From Nocardia vinacea (GTDB lineage: Bacteria; Actinomycetota; Actinomycetes; Mycobacteriales; Mycobacteriaceae): DNA of 64,000 nt. The DNA is taken from contig NZ_CP109149.1 in assembly GCF_035920345.1 (NCBI RefSeq), positions 2,914,001 through 2,978,000 on the forward strand, in the 5' to 3' direction. The notes below the pieces were generated by a model. That model saw only the letters and a program-made list of their open reading frames with translations, ran no database searches and was not told the DNA's origin. Of this stretch, positions 24,062 through 32,634 are shown piece after piece; position 1 is the stretch's first letter, and each line of letters opens with the position of its first letter. Both the position numbers and the translations under genes were made by a program.

Positions 24062-25014
24062 CGAGTCGCTCCGATCGCGGTCAGCGGATCGGGTGACGGA
24101 TGCGTAAATCGCGGTCGGCGCCGAATGATCATCGTGGCCGATCCGGTTGCAGCAGTGGCGATTACAGCGAGTGCCAACAGTGTCGGTTTGTCCGGATGCA
24201 CCACGGATTGTCCGCGCAGCGCCTGCCAGGTCAGCACGGCGAGCAGGCCACCGAAGGTTGCTGCCGCGACGGTCACGAGCGCTGCCCTGGATCGGGCCGA
24301 TCGAAAAGCAGGGATTCGGCGGGCACCGAATTCCAGGGCGATGACGACCAGTGGAAGCAGTTGCACCGCATGCATTCCGAGAAAATGCGGGATGCGTAGG
24401 TCACCACCGGTGGTGCTCCAGCCGAGAATCGGCAGGCCCGGTCCGCCGTCGGGCAGGCCGACGGTGTGCGCGCCTTGGATGGCGCTGCCGGTCTCGCGTT
24501 GGGCCGGGGTCGGCACCACCATGAGCATCCCCAGCGCCGCGCCGATCAGCGACAGTGCGGCGCCGTAGCGGATCGCGGCGTTGCGTGCCGGATCCGGCGT
24601 GGGGTTGCGGAACAGAACCAGCGATACGACCAGCGTCGCGGCCCAGACCACGACTATGGACAGCCCCATGGTGTCCCAGAGCACTGCATTGAGCGGAGTA
24701 GTGAAGTTGAAGTGGCTGGTGGTGCCGCGCACGATTTGGGTCACGATGACGGCCAGTTCCACACCGAGACCGACGGCCGCCACCGTGCCCGCCCACCAGG
24801 CGATCCGCCGCCAGCGGGTGAGCTGGGCGATGAGCCAGGCCCAGGTAACCGCGTAGATCAGCACCGAGAGCGCGAATTTCACCGCCTTGGCCCAGATCGG
24901 CAGTCCGGTGAGCACGCGATCGTCGACGATCAGGCCCCCGATCGAGAAGAGAACAAGCAGCGCCATCGCGATGGCGAGCAGCATCAGTGGGCGATGCCAT
25001 TGCAGAGCGGTCAT
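24058..25014 (-). CDS. Polytopic membrane protein, function unknown
   Basis: 318 residues with about eight hydrophobic segments spread over the whole length (for example residues 9-28, 44-62, 72-92, 112-132, 150-168, 215-230, 243-262, 282-296). There is no signal peptide or known catalytic motif. A loop with HTVGLPDGGPGLPILGWSTT lies near the middle and faces one side of the membrane. It starts 24 bases after the esterase stop and overlaps the ABA4-like gene, so it is part of the same operon. I do not recognise the family. Confidence 0.8.
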   Translation of the reverse strand: MTALQWHRPLMLLAIAMALLVLFSIGGLIVDDRVLTGLPIWAKAVKFALSVLIYAVTWAWLIAQLTRWRRIAWWAGTVAAVGLGVELAVIVTQIVRGTTSHFNFTTPLNAVLWDTMGLSIVVVWAATLVVSLVLFRNPTPDPARNAAIRYGAALSLIGAALGMLMVVPTPAQRETGSAIQGAHTVGLPDGGPGLPILGWSTTGGDLRIPHFLGMHAVQLLPLVVIALEFGARRIPAFRSARSRAALVTVAAATFGGLLAVLTWQALRGQSVVHPDKPTLLALAVIATAATGSATMIIRRRPRFTHPSPDPLTAIGATR

Positions 25015-25038
25015 GTCGTGTCCTTCGGCAGGAACTCG

Positions 25039-26253
25039 TCAGGTGTTTATGTGGTGTTCGGTGGCACGGGACCAGCCGGGGTCGCCGTGGCGGATGAAGC
25101 CGATCCAGCGCTCGCGCATGTCCTCGACCAGGGCATGCGGCCGCTCGCCCATGAGCATCGGTGCGTGCGCCCACGCTGCCGCACTACCGAGCAGGAACGG
25201 CAGTTCCAAGCAGTGACAGGCGCCGAAGGGGCTGCCCGCGGGATGCCAGTCGAATCGGTAGAGCCATGCACTATTTCCTTGCGCGGCAAGGGTTTCCGCC
25301 AAACGCAAGGTAGGAGCACGGAACAGTTGGTGGGTCACAGTGTCGGCTGCGTCGGCGACCATCGCCGCCGCCTCGTCCTTTGTCGTTCCCAGCAGGACCT
25401 CGATGCCCGCCGCAGAGACCGACCGCACCAAGTCGTCGCTGACGAGAACACCATCGGCGACCAGCTGATACGGCGGAGCCGCACCACCGACCCGCGCCGC
25501 GACCGCATACTGCGCCGAGAGCAGCTCGGCCACCGGAGCGTCGAACAATCGCCGCTGCTCGTCCGGCGCAAGACCCAACTCGCTCAACAGCATTCGCCCG
25601 GCCGCCAGCGCGTCCTCGGGTGACGCGGGCGGGATACCCACAGGGGTGCTCTGCAGGATCGCACGCCGGAAAAGTCCGGCGGTTCCGGCGAGCATCGCGA
25701 GTATCGAGAGCGCCCCGCCGGATTGCCCGGCAGCGGTGACCTGCGCCGGATCCCCGCCGAACGCGGCGATGTTGTCCCGCACCCACTCCAGTGCGGCCAG
25801 TTGGTCGAGCAATCCGAGATTGCCTTCGCTCACCCCGGGCAGGCACAGATATCCGAGAACACCGAGCCGATAGTTGATCGTCACGACCACGATGTCGCCG
25901 TGCTCGGCCAATTCCGCACCGTCGTACCAGGCCAATCCGCCCGAGCCGCTGGTGAATCCGCCGCCGTGCAAGAAGACCAGCACCGGATGACCGGACCCGG
26001 CCGGTGCCCAAACATTCAGCGACAGACAGTCTTCGGCCTGGGCAACCGTGAACCGACCCATGACGCGCTCCAGCCGTGACGCCAACTGCGGTGCGGCCGG
26101 GCCGATCTCTACACTGTCGCGGATGCCCGGCCATGGCGCCGGAGCGCGCGGCGCGCCGAACCGCTCGGCAGTCGCGAAAGGGATACCGCGGAATGCGGTT
26201 ACCGCACCGTCGACACTCCCCCTGACCTTCCCCCCGGCAGTCTCGACGATCAT
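25039..26253 (-). CDS. Type-B carboxylesterase
   Basis: 404 residues. Features of the carboxylesterase/cholinesterase family are VRGSVDGAVTAFRGIPFA, EDCLSLNVWAP, VLVFLHGGGF (oxyanion hole), NYRLGVLGYL and the nucleophile elbow AAGQSGGAL. In most family members that elbow is GESAG, so this is a Gln and Gly variant with Ser kept. The acid is likely Glu in GTTKDEAA and the histidine lies in PFGACHCLELPF. No signal peptide is seen, so it should be cytoplasmic. At 404 residues it is shorter than the usual 480-500, with a reduced C-terminal part. The ATG overlaps the VOC stop by 4 bases. Confidence 0.9.
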   Translation of the reverse strand: MIVETAGGKVRGSVDGAVTAFRGIPFATAERFGAPRAPAPWPGIRDSVEIGPAAPQLASRLERVMGRFTVAQAEDCLSLNVWAPAGSGHPVLVFLHGGGFTSGSGGLAWYDGAELAEHGDIVVVTINYRLGVLGYLCLPGVSEGNLGLLDQLAALEWVRDNIAAFGGDPAQVTAAGQSGGALSILAMLAGTAGLFRRAILQSTPVGIPPASPEDALAAGRMLLSELGLAPDEQRRLFDAPVAELLSAQYAVAARVGGAAPPYQLVADGVLVSDDLVRSVSAAGIEVLLGTTKDEAAAMVADAADTVTHQLFRAPTLRLAETLAAQGNSAWLYRFDWHPAGSPFGACHCLELPFLLGSAAAWAHAPMLMGERPHALVEDMRERWIGFIRHGDPGWSRATEHHINT

Positions 26254-27131
26254 TGCGCGACGAATGCCAGTCCGGCGCCGTATGCGTCGCGCGCGGACAC
26301 AAAGAACCCCGCCGCGGTCGTGCGAGTCGGCGTGCCACCGCTTTCCACAATCCGACGCGCGTGGTCGACATCATCGACCCGGATGGTCATCGCCGCGAAG
26401 TACGACGACGCAGGCACCGGCTCGCCGGGCAGCACCTGGCCGGCGTCCGACGCCCGAACGAACTCCAGCCGAACCTCTTTGTGCGCCAGCACCGTCAACG
26501 AACCCTCGATGCTCGGATCGACCGCTACGATGCGGCGGTAGCGGTCGACGATCTCGTCGAACTCGGTGTCGGCGGCCACGATCGTCACCGCCGCGATCCC
26601 GCGCGCCCCGTTCGGATGGTCGAGATACCGTGGCTGGTGCACATATTCGCGGGTCAGGTGCTGGGAGATGCCGAGCAGACCCTCGGACGTGCTGCGCGGG
26701 TCGATGTGCACCGTGCGGGCGCGCATGGTCCGCACGCCGTCCTCGGTGTCGACGTCACGTTCCAGCTCGAGCACACCGGAAGCGGGGAGCCCGGCTTCGA
26801 TGAGCTGCGCGCTGACCACAGCGGCCTCGTCGGTCTCCAGATTGAGAATCCGGAATCCATCCGGCAGCGGCTTCGCGTGCCACGGGTCCGGCGCCGCGGC
26901 ATCGACGATGCCGAACAATTCGATGTACGAGCCGCCGAACACCGCGCATTCGTTGGCGGTGCACCCCAGAATCGCCGGTTCACCCGGCCGCTGGCTCATC
27001 AGGTGTCGCGACCGCGGCGTCAAGGTGAATCCGAAGGACCGGTATCTACTCGTCATCGCATCGAAGTCATTGCCCTTGAGACCGGTGTGGTGGATGGCTC
27101 CGATGTACCGCTGGCCCATGTCGTCGTTCAT
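26250..27131 (-). CDS. VOC/glyoxalase-like protein
   Basis: 293 residues in two repeated halves. The first half has GAIHHTGLKGNDFDAMTSRYRSFGF and GGSYIELFGI; the second has GIAAVTIVAADTEFDEIVDRY and AMTIRVDDVDHARRIVESGG. This is the vicinal oxygen chelate fold of the Glyoxalase_3-like type, with His and Glu positions that could hold a metal. Such proteins may be dioxygenases, isomerases or binding proteins, and the substrate is not visible. It is the first gene of an operon of five and is divergent from the Lrp-like regulator (86-base spacer), which may control it. Confidence 0.82.
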   Translation of the reverse strand: MNDDMGQRYIGAIHHTGLKGNDFDAMTSRYRSFGFTLTPRSRHLMSQRPGEPAILGCTANECAVFGGSYIELFGIVDAAAPDPWHAKPLPDGFRILNLETDEAAVVSAQLIEAGLPASGVLELERDVDTEDGVRTMRARTVHIDPRSTSEGLLGISQHLTREYVHQPRYLDHPNGARGIAAVTIVAADTEFDEIVDRYRRIVAVDPSIEGSLTVLAHKEVRLEFVRASDAGQVLPGEPVPASSYFAAMTIRVDDVDHARRIVESGGTPTRTTAAGFFVSARDAYGAGLAFVAQ

Positions 27132-27216
27132 GTGAACGACCCTGCTGGAACACAGCGTCGAAGACCGCTTATCGGGCGGTCGACGCCGTTTTCGGACATC
27201 TATCTACCCTGATCGG

Positions 27217-28170
27217 GTGGATTCGGACACCCTCGACGATCTCGACCTGCAACTGCTGCACGCACTACAGATCGACGGCCGCGCCGCGTACAGCACAATC
27301 GCCCAGGTACTGGGGGTTTCCTCGCGCACCGTGGCCCGTCGATACGGCCGCCTGCGCAGCAACGGACTCGTCCGAGTCACCGGCGTTGCCGCCGCGGGGC
27401 CGATCGCTACCGCCGAGTGGATCGTCCGAATCACGGTACGAGCCAGTGCCGCCACTACGCTGGCTCGCGCCCTCGCCCAGCGACCGGACACCGCCTGGGT
27501 GACGGTGGTGGACAGCGGCACCGAAATCGTGTGCATCTTCCGCATTCCCGACGACGGCCCGGCACCGCTGGCCGGACTCGCCCGACACGGGGATATCCTC
27601 GATATCTCCGCGCACCGGCTCCTGCACCACTTCATGAACCGCCGCTGGCGCGGCCGCACCTCCGCGCTGACCACCGCGCAAATCGAGGCACTGCAACCAC
27701 CGGATACCGCCGCGACACAGTCTCTATCGCTGACCGAGCTCGACCACCGGCTGCTCGCCGCCCTATCACTCGACGGCCGTACCGCCTACCCCGATCTCGC
27801 CCGCCGCGTCGGCTGGTCCGAAACAGCGATCCGGCGTCGACTCGATGAGCTTCGACGCGCCGGGATCCTGCGGTTCAGCGTCGAAATCGACCCCGCCGCA
27901 TTCGGTTTCACCGTCTCCTGCGTGATCTGGATGAGCGTAGTACCACATCAGCTCCAGACTGTGGCGACAGCCTTGGCTTCCGACTTCGAGGCAGCATTCA
28001 TCGGCGCCACCACCGGCGAGCACAATCTGATCGAGATCGCGGTATTCCGCAAGTCCGCAGAGCTGTACGCCTACCTCACCGAGCGGATCACCACACTGGA
28101 CGGCATCGAACGCATGGAGACCACACCGATCGCGTCCTACACCAAGCGCGATGCCCAAATATTTCGTTAG
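27217..28170 (+). CDS. Lrp/AsnC-family regulator with two HTH domains
   Basis: 317 residues from GTG 27217. The first HTH is at about residues 7-55 (DLQLLHALQIDGRAAYSTIAQVLGVSSRTVARRY). The second is at about 170-220 (DHRLLAALSLDGRTAYPDLARRVGWSETAIRRRL). Each is followed by a ligand-binding-like region. This double arrangement, about twice the length of classical Lrp, is common in actinobacteria. It probably senses an amino acid or similar small molecule and controls the divergent VOC-esterase-membrane protein operon. It ends 18 bases from a convergent VOC gene. Confidence 0.9.
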   Translation: MDSDTLDDLDLQLLHALQIDGRAAYSTIAQVLGVSSRTVARRYGRLRSNGLVRVTGVAAAGPIATAEWIVRITVRASAATTLARALAQRPDTAWVTVVDSGTEIVCIFRIPDDGPAPLAGLARHGDILDISAHRLLHHFMNRRWRGRTSALTTAQIEALQPPDTAATQSLSLTELDHRLLAALSLDGRTAYPDLARRVGWSETAIRRRLDELRRAGILRFSVEIDPAAFGFTVSCVIWMSVVPHQLQTVATALASDFEAAFIGATTGEHNLIEIAVFRKSAELYAYLTERITTLDGIERMETTPIASYTKRDAQIFR

Positions 28171-28188
28171 TCGTTCGGCGAAGGTCGT

Positions 28189-28989
28189 TTACTGCGGCAT
28201 CGCGCCTACCGTCACGTTGGTGTCGATGATTCCGAACACCTCGCCCTGTGGCGCCGAGACCATTGCCATCCGACCGGCGGGCGAGTCGGAGGCGGGCATC
28301 AGTACCCTCGCGCCGAGTTCGGCAGCCCGCGTCAACCCGGCGTCGACATCGTCGAACTGGAACCAGGTCAGCCAGTAGCTCGGCATAGGCTCGCCGGGCA
28401 TCACGGTGTCGTCGTTCATGCCGCCGACGGGCTGTTCGCCGCCGCGCGGGGTGAACATCGCGTAGATCATGTTCTTGCCGTCGCCGACGTCTGCGTAGGT
28501 GAAACCGAAGACATCGGCGTAGAACTTCTTCGCGGTGTCGAGCTGCCGGGTGTGCAGTTCGTTCCAGCAGTAGGCGCCGTGCTCGTTGTGGACGGCTGCG
28601 CCGTTGTGCGCACGGGCCTGCCAGATGCCGAATGCCGCGCCGACGGTATCGACCCCGATGAACATGCGCCCGGCGTCGAGCACGTCGAAAGGCGGCATGA
28701 CCACCTGGCCGCCCGCCGCGCCCACCTTCTCGGCAATCGCGTCGGCATTATCGGCGGCGAGATAGGTCGTCCATACCGAGGGCATCCCGGCCTGCGGCTT
28801 GGGGCCGATCCCCGCGACAGCCTGCCCGCCCTTCATCCCCATCAGATATCCGCCGGCCTCGTCCCCGCCGCCTTCGATGGTCCAGCCGAACAGATCGGCG
28901 TAGAACTCGCTCGCCTTCACCGCATCGTCGACCTGGCAGTCGACCCAACACGGGGTGCCCTCGGACCAAGGTGTGCTTCGAACAGGCAT
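28189..28989 (-). CDS. VOC-family protein, CFP32-like
   Basis: 266 residues made of two VOC modules (about 10-125 and 140-260). It begins with EGTPCWVDCQVDDAVKASEFYADLFGW, and the second module has CWNELHTRQLDTAKKFYADVFGF. Length and both signatures fit the mycobacterial CFP32 (Rv0577) group, linked to methylglyoxal detoxification and TLR2 binding in that species. Here only the fold is certain. The start has GGAG about 6 bases upstream. It is transcribed towards the Lrp-like gene. Confidence 0.88.
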   Translation of the reverse strand: MPVRSTPWSEGTPCWVDCQVDDAVKASEFYADLFGWTIEGGGDEAGGYLMGMKGGQAVAGIGPKPQAGMPSVWTTYLAADNADAIAEKVGAAGGQVVMPPFDVLDAGRMFIGVDTVGAAFGIWQARAHNGAAVHNEHGAYCWNELHTRQLDTAKKFYADVFGFTYADVGDGKNMIYAMFTPRGGEQPVGGMNDDTVMPGEPMPSYWLTWFQFDDVDAGLTRAAELGARVLMPASDSPAGRMAMVSAPQGEVFGIIDTNVTVGAMPQ

Positions 28990-29352
28990 CGATATCTCCG
29001 TTCACTCGTCGGTTGCCTACGGTCGCGGGCGGCGTACCTATCCCACCCGAGATGGTGCCGATCACACTGCCGTCTAGTAGTGAACCAGCATCTCCTCGCC
29101 GGTGTCCCGGAGTTCGCTGAACGTTTACCACCACCGCCCGCACCGGGTCCGGACATCCGAATGCCCACCGGCCGATTGTGCGGAATCGGCTCGGTGGGCA
29201 CGCCGCCACGCGCCTGCACCGCCCGGAAAACGGAGGCGGGGTAGGAATCCGTATCACCGGGACGGGGTCGCGTGGCGGTGGGCGCACCCGCCGAACAGGC
29301 TCGGGGAGTCAGGGTTCGTCCTGTTCGGCCGCGGCGCACGCTTACTCGGATG
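28990..29352. other. 363-base intergenic stretch
   Basis: It holds the upstream region of the CFP32-like gene on the right of that gene and the 3' region of the lipase gene (minus strand). Apart from the inverted repeat at 29290-29329, I see no gene or recognisable site. Open frames crossing it lack ribosome sites and known domains. Confidence 0.5.
29290..29329 (-). terminator. Possible hairpin terminator of the exported lipase gene
   Basis: GCCGAACAGG (29290-29299) and CCTGTTCGGC (29320-29329) pair perfectly over 10 bases with a 20-base loop, 24 bases beyond the lipase stop. No T run follows, as is common in high-GC actinobacteria. Confidence 0.5.
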
Positions 29353-30561
29353 TCACAGCTTGCCACCACCGCCGATCAACCACGGGTTGAAAGCGCATTC
29401 CAGATTCGGATGACCGGCCGGGTCGAGCGCGTTGAGCGCGATCGACAGCGCGCGCGGCGAGTACATCATCGTCAGGTGGTCGGACAGGTCCTGTTCGCAA
29501 CCGTCCTGCAGGGTGATGTTGTGGACCGTCGCGCCCGGACCGGCCTTCAGGAAGGTCAGGTCGTAGGGGTTGGTGACCTCGTCGTAGCGAGTTCCGACCA
29601 CGGTGTAGTCGACGCCGGGGACGGTGTCGCCGTTGGCGTTGAGCTGGTTCACGAAATCCGAGCCGATGGTCTGCTGGATGCCCGCGTGACCGACGAAGAT
29701 CTCGATGAAGCCGAGAATGTCGATACCGAAGTTATTGATGGCCCGGCCCAATGCGCCGATGCCGTCGAGGCTGGTGCCGTGGTGGGTGGCGCCCAAGGTG
29801 ACCAGATTCTTCACCTTGGCCGCACCACCCTCGAACTTGGTGTACCAGTTCGCCAACGAACCGCCCTGCGAGTGGGCGACGATATCGACCTCGGACGCGC
29901 CGGTCGCGGCGAGTACTCGATCGACGAAGGCCGCGACCTGTTTGGCCGAATCCTGGATGTAGCCGGTGCCCATCACACCGGGCAGCACCGATCCGAGACC
30001 GCCGCCTTCCAGCAGGTTCGAACGTCCGTAGTTGAAGGTGAAGACGCAGAAGCCCGCATCCTTCATCGGCTGGCCCATGTAGGCGAACCCGTTGTAGGCG
30101 TTCATCCACGTGCCGTGCAGTGCGACTACCGGGCGCGGATGTTCGGCGGTCGGTTTGCAGTTCCAGTCATTGGTGCCGGGCGGCGCGACATCGGGATTCA
30201 GCAGACCGTAGCCGAACGCGGCCAGCCACGCTGTGCTCGGCGGGCCGTAACCCACTGTGTCACTGGCGTATCCGCCCGACGATCCGGAGCTGCTACCGGA
30301 GCCGCCGTAGCAATCACCGGAGCCATTGCCCGATCCCGCACCGCTGCCCGAGGTGCAGGCCGAACCCGAACTGCCCGCGCTGCCGGAATCGGCGACCGGC
30401 GCCGCCTTCCGGCCCGCAGCGATGTAGTCGGCCAGTGTCTGCTCCGTGGGCGCCGGATCGGGATTCGCATTGGCTGCGACCCCGGTCATACTCATGGCGA
30501 GCACCGAGACGCCCATCATCACCGCGGCGCTGACCGACCGACCGCATCTACTTCGTTTCAT
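29353..30561 (-). CDS. Exported lipase (EstA/lipase class 2-like)
   Basis: 402 residues. The signal peptide is about residues 1-33 (hydrophobic run, cleavage near ANA-NP). A low-complexity Gly/Ser region at about 58-98 follows, containing two cysteines. The catalytic part has HPRPVVALHGTWMNAYNG, FNYGRSN and the elbow VDIVAHSQGGSLANW with the nucleophile serine. The acid and histidine lie in the C-terminal half (QDLSDHLTMMYSP). It should act outside the cell on lipid esters. A frameshifted remnant of a close relative's C-terminus is at 57689-57890. The upstream element at 30622-30652 is shared with the esterase at 21771-22844. Confidence 0.88.
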   Translation of the reverse strand: MKRSRCGRSVSAAVMMGVSVLAMSMTGVAANANPDPAPTEQTLADYIAAGRKAAPVADSGSAGSSGSACTSGSGAGSGNGSGDCYGGSGSSSGSSGGYASDTVGYGPPSTAWLAAFGYGLLNPDVAPPGTNDWNCKPTAEHPRPVVALHGTWMNAYNGFAYMGQPMKDAGFCVFTFNYGRSNLLEGGGLGSVLPGVMGTGYIQDSAKQVAAFVDRVLAATGASEVDIVAHSQGGSLANWYTKFEGGAAKVKNLVTLGATHHGTSLDGIGALGRAINNFGIDILGFIEIFVGHAGIQQTIGSDFVNQLNANGDTVPGVDYTVVGTRYDEVTNPYDLTFLKAGPGATVHNITLQDGCEQDLSDHLTMMYSPRALSIALNALDPAGHPNLECAFNPWLIGGGGKL

Positions 30562-30898
30562 GACATGCCTTCCTGGAGAACGACAGCGTTCGAGTCGCAG
30601 CGCCGAGGTATGTCGGTCGACGGCACTGAAACTGCGCCAACGCTAAAGCCGGGTGTCGGTGAAACCCATGGGACGGCAAGGTAACTGGATACCTCACCAA
30701 ACGGGTTTGTCTCCGTTAGGGTTGCGGCACAATCACGGTTTTCCGGTGCCGCAGTATCGGCCACAATTCGCGCGATCCAATTCGGTGAATTATCCAGATC
30801 ACCAACGGATCACGAGGAATTCGGAACATTTGGGACGACCATGGTTCCACGTTTTCCCGCCGTCGTCGGCCACCCGACGGCTAATGAGTGGAGCCGCC
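30562..30898. other. 337-base divergent intergenic region
   Basis: This spacer lies between the lipase (left, minus) and the YdcF-like gene (right, plus). The left third carries the shared upstream element and its distal block GTGAGGTATCCAGTT (coding strand, about 30683-30697). The rest contains no gene that I can support. Confidence 0.55.
30622..30652 (-). promoter_or_regulatory. Shared upstream element, copy 2
   Basis: It carries the same coding-strand 20-mer, TTTAGCGTTGGCGCAGTTTC, as 22903-22933, here 61 bases before the lipase ATG at 30561. Base differences between the two 31-base copies are only 2. The distal block GTGAGGT is at 30691-30697, giving almost the same spacing (39 against 40 bases). 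Confidence 0.7.
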
Positions 30899-31549
30899 AT
30901 GTTCGATCCGATCGAATCCACCGTCCGCTTCGGCCGCGGCACCGCGCGGATGACCGCGGGGATCCTGCTCGGCGCCGCGACGGTGGCGGCGGCATTGCTG
31001 CACAGCCCGCCCGCGGTCGCGGATGCGGGAAGCTCGGCCGAGCGGCCGCAGGGGATGCTGTTCGGTTGGCCGCCAACCGAACCCGGACCGTCGGCACAGC
31101 CGCTCGGCTTCCGCGGACCGCAGACCGCGATCGTGGTGCTCGGGTACGGACTGCTCCCCGACGGCGAAATGCGACCGGAGTTGATCAGTCGACTGCACGC
31201 CGGGTATCTGCAGGCCCTGCTGGCTCCCCTGTCGCCGATCATCGTGACCGGCGGCAATCCGCGCAATGGAGTCACCGAGGCGCGGGTGATGGCGGATTGG
31301 CTTATCGGACACGGCATTCCGGCCGAGCGCGTCCATATCGAGGCCGAGGCGGTGTCAACCGCCCAGAATGCCGAACGTTCGGCTCGGATCATGCACGATA
31401 TCGGCATGCGCGACGCCGTGGTGGTGACCTCCGCCGACCATATCGACCGGGCCGCAGCCCTTTTCGGCGATGCCGGAGTAGCCGTCGTCGCCACGGTCAC
31501 TCCCGAAAAGGTACCGCCGCTCGTTTGGGAGTTCGGGCCCAGATCCTGA
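30899..31549 (+). CDS. YdcF/SanA/ElyC-like (DUF218) protein, exported or membrane-anchored
   Basis: 216 residues from ATG 30899 (GGAG 5 bases upstream; an ATG at 30884 is also in frame). A hydrophobic segment at residues 18-42 acts as anchor or signal. The DUF218 domain follows: TAIVVLGYGLLPDGEMRPEL, IIVTGGNPRNGVTEARVMADWL, EAEAVSTAQNAERSARI and VVVTSADHIDRA. The family includes SanA and ElyC, which affect envelope integrity, and YdcF. The enzymatic role is unsettled. It is 32 bases upstream of the fused MaoC gene and probably co-transcribed. Confidence 0.88.
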   Translation: MFDPIESTVRFGRGTARMTAGILLGAATVAAALLHSPPAVADAGSSAERPQGMLFGWPPTEPGPSAQPLGFRGPQTAIVVLGYGLLPDGEMRPELISRLHAGYLQALLAPLSPIIVTGGNPRNGVTEARVMADWLIGHGIPAERVHIEAEAVSTAQNAERSARIMHDIGMRDAVVVTSADHIDRAAALFGDAGVAVVATVTPEKVPPLVWEFGPRS

Positions 31550-31581
31550 GCCGCACCACATCCCGCAACACAGGAGCGAAT

Positions 31582-32634
31582 ATGAACAACAGCGCCGTCG
31601 ATGCCGCTGCCGACCCAGCCGACCGTGCCCGCGCATTACTCGACCATCGATATCGATCCGCCACCACCTACGAGGTCGGACGGGAAAAGATCCGTGAATT
31701 CGCCCGCGCGATACAGGATTTCCACCCCGCACACTGGAATGAGGCGGCGGCCGCGCAGCTCGGCTTCGACGGTTTGATCGCCCCTCCCACATTCTCCTCG
31801 ATAATCCTGCTCCGGGTCCACCGCGAAATACTCGATACCCTCATCACCGGCTACGATTCGCACCGGATTCTGCACGCGGACCAGGTGCTCGATATCGGCA
31901 GGCCGCTGGTCGCCGGCGACCGGATCACCTGTGATGTCTATTTCGAATCATTCCGGCATTTCGCCGATTACGACGTGCTCGCGGTCAAGAGCGTATTGAC
32001 CGATCAGCACGGCGAAGTGGTGCAGACCGGGTCGACGGCTCTGCTGGCGCGCACCGGGCCCGAGGGCGCGGGATCGGCGGAGCGGGTCGGCCGGATCGCC
32101 ATGCACTCCCCCGATGCGCCGGGTATGCCCGGCGTCATTGTTCCGGGCGAGGGCGACGGTATCGTGGCACCGATCTCGCCCCGCATACCGCGCACCACGG
32201 TCGATTTCGAATCACTTTCGGTCGGTACGGAGTTGCCGGCCCGGGTGGTACATCTGTCGCGCGGTGATCTGGTCAACTATGCCGGGGTAACCGGTGATAC
32301 CAATCCGGTGCTGTTCAGTGAGCAGGCCGCCAACGCGACCGGTCTGCCGACCGTCGTCGCCCCCGGCATGCTCAAACTCGGCCTGGCCGCCGGCTACCTC
32401 GGTGGCTGGCTCGGTGATCCGGCGGCTGCCACCCGATTCCGCGCCCAGTTCGCGCATTACACGCACTATCTGCATATTCCGCCGCTACAGGCCAGCGCCA
32501 TCGAATTCCGTGGTCGGATAACCTCACTCGATCCGCGTCGCCGCATGGCCACGGTCGCGCTGGATGCAAGGTCGCACGGCCGTAGGCTTTTCGGCTACGC
32601 CGCCGCGGAAGTCCTGTTCCCGGAGCGGGATTGA
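31582..32634 (+). CDS. Fused HadA/HadB-type MaoC dehydratase, catalytic His replaced
   Basis: 350 residues from ATG 31582 (AGGAG 7 bases upstream). The N-terminal hotdog (about 15-165) has YEVGREKIREFARAIQDFHPAHW. The C-terminal MaoC hotdog starts near 215 (LSVGTELPARVVHLSRGDLVNYAGVTGD). In active R-specific hydratases the motif is GDxNPxH; here it reads GDTNPVLFSEQ, so the histidine is Leu. The paralogue at 45294-46355 keeps GDSNPIH. Members hydrate or dehydrate 3-hydroxyacyl thioesters in FAS-II or beta-oxidation. This copy may be inactive or act on a different substrate. The C-terminus overlaps the convergent monooxygenase gene by 40 bases. Confidence 0.88.
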   Translation: MNNSAVDAAADPADRARALLDHRYRSATTYEVGREKIREFARAIQDFHPAHWNEAAAAQLGFDGLIAPPTFSSIILLRVHREILDTLITGYDSHRILHADQVLDIGRPLVAGDRITCDVYFESFRHFADYDVLAVKSVLTDQHGEVVQTGSTALLARTGPEGAGSAERVGRIAMHSPDAPGMPGVIVPGEGDGIVAPISPRIPRTTVDFESLSVGTELPARVVHLSRGDLVNYAGVTGDTNPVLFSEQAANATGLPTVVAPGMLKLGLAAGYLGGWLGDPAAATRFRAQFAHYTHYLHIPPLQASAIEFRGRITSLDPRRRMATVALDARSHGRRLFGYAAAEVLFPERD

